DNA from: Bacteroidota bacterium
Lineage (GTDB): Bacteria; Bacteroidota; Bacteroidia; 2-12-FULL-35-15
Direction of reading: 5' to 3'
DNA length: 8,002 nucleotides
NCBI GenBank assembly: GCA_021413595.1
Contig: JAIOQD010000483.1
Span: 1 to 8,002 of the forward strand
Below the pieces are notes generated by a model. It did not search any database. It was not told the origin of the DNA and saw only the letters and a program-made list of their open reading frames with translations. Positions 5,927-8,002 of the stretch are shown here, in pieces (positions within the stretch are counted from its first letter, which is position 1; every line of letters starts with the position of its first letter). Made by a program: the position numbers and the translations under genes.

Positions 5927-6294
5927 TATTTCGACAGTTATAATTGTTGCAACTTGTGAAATATTTCGACCAGAGTATTTTTAGGACTAAATGTTAAAAC
6001 TCCCGTGTGTTATGACCAGCGGGTATTTCGACCAAAGTATTTTTAGAACTAAATGTTAAAACTCCCGTGTGTTACGACCTGCGGGTATTTCGACCAAAGT
6101 ATTTTTAGAACTAAATGTTAAAATTTCTGTGTGTTACGACCAGTGGGTATTTCGACCGAAGTGTTTTTATAGAACTAAATGTTAAAATTTCTGTGTGTTA
6201 CGACCAGCAGGTATTTCGACCAAAGTATTTTTAGAACTAAATGTTAAAATTCCTGTGTGTGACTAACGGGTATTTCGACCGGAGTGTTTTTGTA
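5927..6294. repeat. Tandem array of a ~62-bp unit, five full copies plus degenerate ends
   Basis: Units start at TATTTCGACC: 5962, 6024, 6086 (62 bp each), 6148 (64 bp) and 6212 (59 bp). A truncated unit begins at 6271, and a degenerate piece (TATTTCGACAG) at 5927. Conserved blocks in each unit are TATTTCGACC, GTATTTTTAGAACTAAATG, TTAAAA, GTGTGTTACGACC and CGGG. Unit length is not a multiple of three, so it does not encode a peptide repeat. Differences are scattered over the whole unit and mostly transitions, with no repeat/spacer division, so it is not CRISPR. Confidence 0.92.
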
Positions 6295-6355
6295 CCCCCT
6301 CCCACACAAGCCGCCACAAAGGCAAAACCAAAAGAGCCATTTTTTTGCCAACGCA
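6295..6355. repeat. Direct repeat, copy B (right of the tandem array)
   Basis: Begins CCCCCTCCCACACAAGCCG and continues through GGCAAAACCAAAAGAGCCA to TTTTGCCAACGCA, matching copy A (5823-5880). It abuts the truncated last unit of the array directly. The left hairpin arm seen at copy A is missing here. The pair of copies therefore brackets the array as direct repeats about 470 bp apart. Confidence 0.88.
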
Positions 6356-6397
6356 CCTTGTCAATTCTGCTTTTGAGTTATCATTGATCAATAAATT

Positions 6398-6430
6398 AAA
6401 AAAAAGAGCCGCAAAAAGCGGCTCCTTTTT
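6398..6430 (-). terminator. Intrinsic terminator of the minus-strand T9SS gene
   Basis: GAGCCGC (6406-6412) and GCGGCTC (6418-6424) form a perfect 7-bp G+C-rich stem around a 5-nt loop. Read on the minus strand, the stem is followed by eight T residues (complement of the A-run 6398-6405). It lies about 20-50 nt beyond the stop codon of the minus-strand gene. The five T residues on the plus side (6426-6430) would let it work weakly in the other direction too. Confidence 0.93.
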
Positions 6431-6449
6431 ATCTATATTTTTTTTACAG

Positions 6450-8002
6450 TTATTTTGTGAAAATAAATTTCGAATTTATGATTCTATTTCCAATATGAGC
6501 TTTCACAATATATAAGCCTGGCTTATTTTCGCCATTCATTGTTATTCTCCTTTGTAATACACCTTCACTGGCCGCTATTTTTTCTGATTTAAATATAGAC
6601 TGTCCAAGTAAATTTATGACTTCAAATGTTACATCTGTTTGCTCCGGGATTCCAATTTGGACCATGAAATCACCAAATGTAGGATTCGGGTAAATTGATA
6701 GCGTATTTATATCCTGTTTATAGGCTGATTCAAAATATTCAGTTGTGTTATCTGAAGAATCATTTGCCATTATTAAGGATTTACATGGGTTAACTTGTAC
6801 TTCAATCCCTGAAGAATATTGGTTTACTCCTCCGGAGGTTACTCGAATTTGATACCAACCTTCTGTTGTTGCTGTATAAGCTGAGCCAGTTGCACCGGAA
6901 ATAATCTGGTAAGTTCCGTTTCCATCTTTCTTTTGCCACTGATAGGTATAACCTGAACAAGTATTAGCATATAGAACAACAAAGCCTCCACCACAGAAAC
7001 TTGTCGGTCCCCCGGGAGTTATCGTGGCTGTTAAGCTCGAGTTAACGGTTACTGCTGTTGGGGCAGACCAAGAGCTACAAGATCCATCGGTAATTTTCAC
7101 CTGGTAATTACCCGTGGTACTTGCTGAATATTCAAATGAAGTTGCTCCACTGATATTCACATTATCTTTAATCCATTGACAAGTATAACTATTTCCTGTT
7201 TCTGCCAATAATCCAACAGTTCCTCCTGAACAAAAAGTTGTGCTACTACCAGGAGTAATAGAGGCAAAATCAGCTACCTTAACCCAAGTAATTCCAGGCA
7301 GACTTGTACACCCTCCTGTTGTTGTGGTAACGGAATAATTGCCTGCCATAGCCAATGTTGCCCCGGTTCTGGTCGGATTTTGAGCACTTGAAGTAAATCC
7401 ACCCGGTCCTGTCCATGAGTAATTTGAAGCGGATGTAGAAAACAAGGTAATGGTAGCACTTTGACATACACTTTCATTACTGGTTGCCGTTGGAGTTGCA
7501 GGAGGCACGCAATTAACAGTGCAATCTCTTGACGCAGCAGTTCCTAAGCATGTTCCGTTAGTTCCGGCAACGGTTATGTTTCCGGACACAGCAGAACTTA
7601 AAAAATCAACAGTTATATTATTTGTTCCTGCTCCAGTAGCTATAGTTGCTCCTGAAGGTAATGTCCAGATATAACTACTTGCGCCACTAATAGCCGGTAC
7701 AGAGTAGGCTACTCCATTTTGTCCTAAAGTAACTATGACTGATCCGCTAATAGTTCCCGCGGCAGCAGGAGTTGCGCTAATAACAGCTTCGATCCCGGAT
7801 GACCATTGATTAGATCCTCCTGAAGTAACCCTGATTTGATACCAACCAGCAGTTGTAACTGTATAGGATGAACTAGTAGCCCCTGAAATAACCTGATAAA
7901 CTCCGTTAATATCCTTCTTCTGCCATTGGTAGGTATAACCTGAACAAGTATTAGCATATAAGACAACACTTCCTCCCGGACAAAATGTTGTTGGGCCTCC
8001 AG
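6450..8002 (-). CDS. Secreted multidomain Ig-like/PKD-like protein with T9SS type A sorting domain (5' end outside window)
   Basis: Surface or secreted protein of unknown specific function, probably adhesive or a carrier scaffold. The frame is open without a stop from 8000 to the TAA at 6450-6452, giving 516 visible residues; the start and signal peptide lie beyond the right edge. The GTG at 7587-7589 is an internal valine codon. Visible domains: Ig-like module (1-75); PKD-like domain (about 79-163: VPAISGASSYIWTLPSGATI, NNITVDF); Ig-like module of the NYSWTGPGGFTS type (about 166-244); a further Ig-like module (247-320); a near copy of the first one (330-405); a linker; and the T9SS type A C-terminal domain (about 434-516) with YPNPTFGDF, INLLGQ and GLYIVKAHIGNRIINSKF. 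Such tails direct export through the outer membrane and are then cleaved, often with attachment to the surface. A terminator follows at 6398-6430. The family is clear; ligand or enzyme activity is not visible. Confidence 0.93.
   Translation of the reverse strand, partial: GGPTTFCPGGSVVLYANTCSGYTYQWQKKDINGVYQVISGATSSSYTVTTAGWYQIRVTSGGSNQWSSGIEAVISATPAAAGTISGSVIVTLGQNGVAYSVPAISGASSYIWTLPSGATIATGAGTNNITVDFLSSAVSGNITVAGTNGTCLGTAASRDCTVNCVPPATPTATSNESVCQSATITLFSTSASNYSWTGPGGFTSSAQNPTRTGATLAMAGNYSVTTTTGGCTSLPGITWVKVADFASITPGSSTTFCSGGTVGLLAETGNSYTCQWIKDNVNISGATSFEYSASTTGNYQVKITDGSCSSWSAPTAVTVNSSLTATITPGGPTSFCGGGFVVLYANTCSGYTYQWQKKDGNGTYQIISGATGSAYTATTEGWYQIRVTSGGVNQYSSGIEVQVNPCKSLIMANDSSDNTTEYFESAYKQDINTLSIYPNPTFGDFMVQIGIPEQTDVTFEVINLLGQSIFKSEKIAASEGVLQRRITMNGENKPGLYIVKAHIGNRIINSKFIFTK
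6801..7013 (-). repeat. Intragenic repeat module, downstream copy
   Basis: Encodes 71 residues, GGPTSFCGGG to YSSGIE. It aligns without gaps to the module at 7788-8000 with 59 of 71 residues identical (my manual count). Both hold two cysteines (positions 7 and 19), YTYQWQKKD and GWYQIRVTSGG. The two copies start exactly 987 bp (329 codons) apart. Confidence 0.88.
7788..8000 (-). repeat. Intragenic repeat module, upstream copy
   Basis: Encodes GGPTTFCPGG to WSSGIE, the partner of 6801-7013. At DNA level the copies share an exact 31-nt block (7930-7960 and 6943-6973), including synonymous positions, which suggests recent duplication or gene conversion. The module reaches the window edge, so more copies may lie upstream. 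Confidence 0.88.

Larger units (their letters stand above)
5612..6397. other. Gene-free repeat-rich intergenic region
   Basis: This 786-nt gap separates two convergent units, and I find no believable gene in it. Short open frames in the left half have no recognisable domain and cross inverted repeats. The first part (5612-5800) is A/C-rich, with small palindromic stretches: CAAAGGAAATTTCTTTG at 5708-5724, and AATTTTTT (5755-5762) with AAAAAATT (5776-5783). The rest is the hairpin, direct repeats and tandem array described separately. No tRNA- or rRNA-like sequence is visible. The base texture (C-runs, CGACC motifs) is unlike that of the flanking genes. Confidence 0.8.

Noticed and set aside
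5629..5984. Plus-strand open frames of 92 and 63 codons in the intergenic region
   Set aside because: They start behind the operon terminator, run through the inverted repeat, and have no domain-like pattern, leader or conservation signal. The composition is that of the repeats.
5927..6294. CRISPR array (period about 62 bp)
   Set aside because: The whole unit is conserved from copy to copy. There is no split into an invariant repeat and unique spacers, unit length varies, and no cas gene is in the window.
5962..6294. Repeated minus-strand promoters (ATACTTTGG in several array units)
   Set aside because: The TTTG is present but the TA is one base off the TAnnTTTG spacing, no -33 element is evident, and the nearest minus-strand reading frame downstream is not credible.
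7274..7969. Short minus-strand frames inside the T9SS gene
   Set aside because: They lie in other frames of a gene whose own frame encodes clear domains over the full length.

Overview
The window is the 3' half of a bacterial ribosomal-protein superoperon (the spc/alpha segment) and the convergent gene beyond it, from a member of the Bacteroidota. Four things in the sequence point to that phylum. The minus-strand protein ends in a type IX secretion (T9SS) sorting domain. A TAnnTTTG promoter-like box precedes infA. No gene has a Shine-Dalgarno sequence; the leaders are A-rich. S4 has no cysteine and L36 has a decayed zinc site. Genus cannot be fixed from this window.

Layout. 1-5550 (+): secY (5' end outside the window), map, infA, rpmJ (38 codons), rpsM, rpsK, rpsD, rpoA, rplQ. 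Together they supply the translocon pore, N-terminal methionine removal, initiation factor 1, ribosomal proteins L36, S13, S11, S4 and L17, and the RNA polymerase alpha subunit. A strong intrinsic terminator at 5576-5611 closes the operon.

From infA on, the intercistronic spacers are long (74-146 nt), and each carries inverted or self-complementary repeats. The motifs fall into three families, and each family is used in two spacers.

5612-6397 has no credible gene. It is a mosaic of repeats: a 20-bp-arm inverted repeat (5805-5867), a tandem array of a ~62-bp unit (5927-6294, five full copies plus degenerate ends), and a ~60-bp direct repeat (5823-5880 and 6295-6355) that brackets the array.

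6398-8002 (-): an intrinsic terminator, then the 3' part of a large secreted multidomain protein. Its visible 516 residues are Ig-like, PKD-like, three more Ig-like modules and a T9SS type A C-terminal domain. The frame is open to the window edge, so its start lies outside.

Most unusual: the paired families of spacer hairpins in a core ribosomal operon, and the array bracketed by direct repeats between the two convergent transcription units. I see no defence system, CRISPR array, insertion sequence, tRNA or rRNA.
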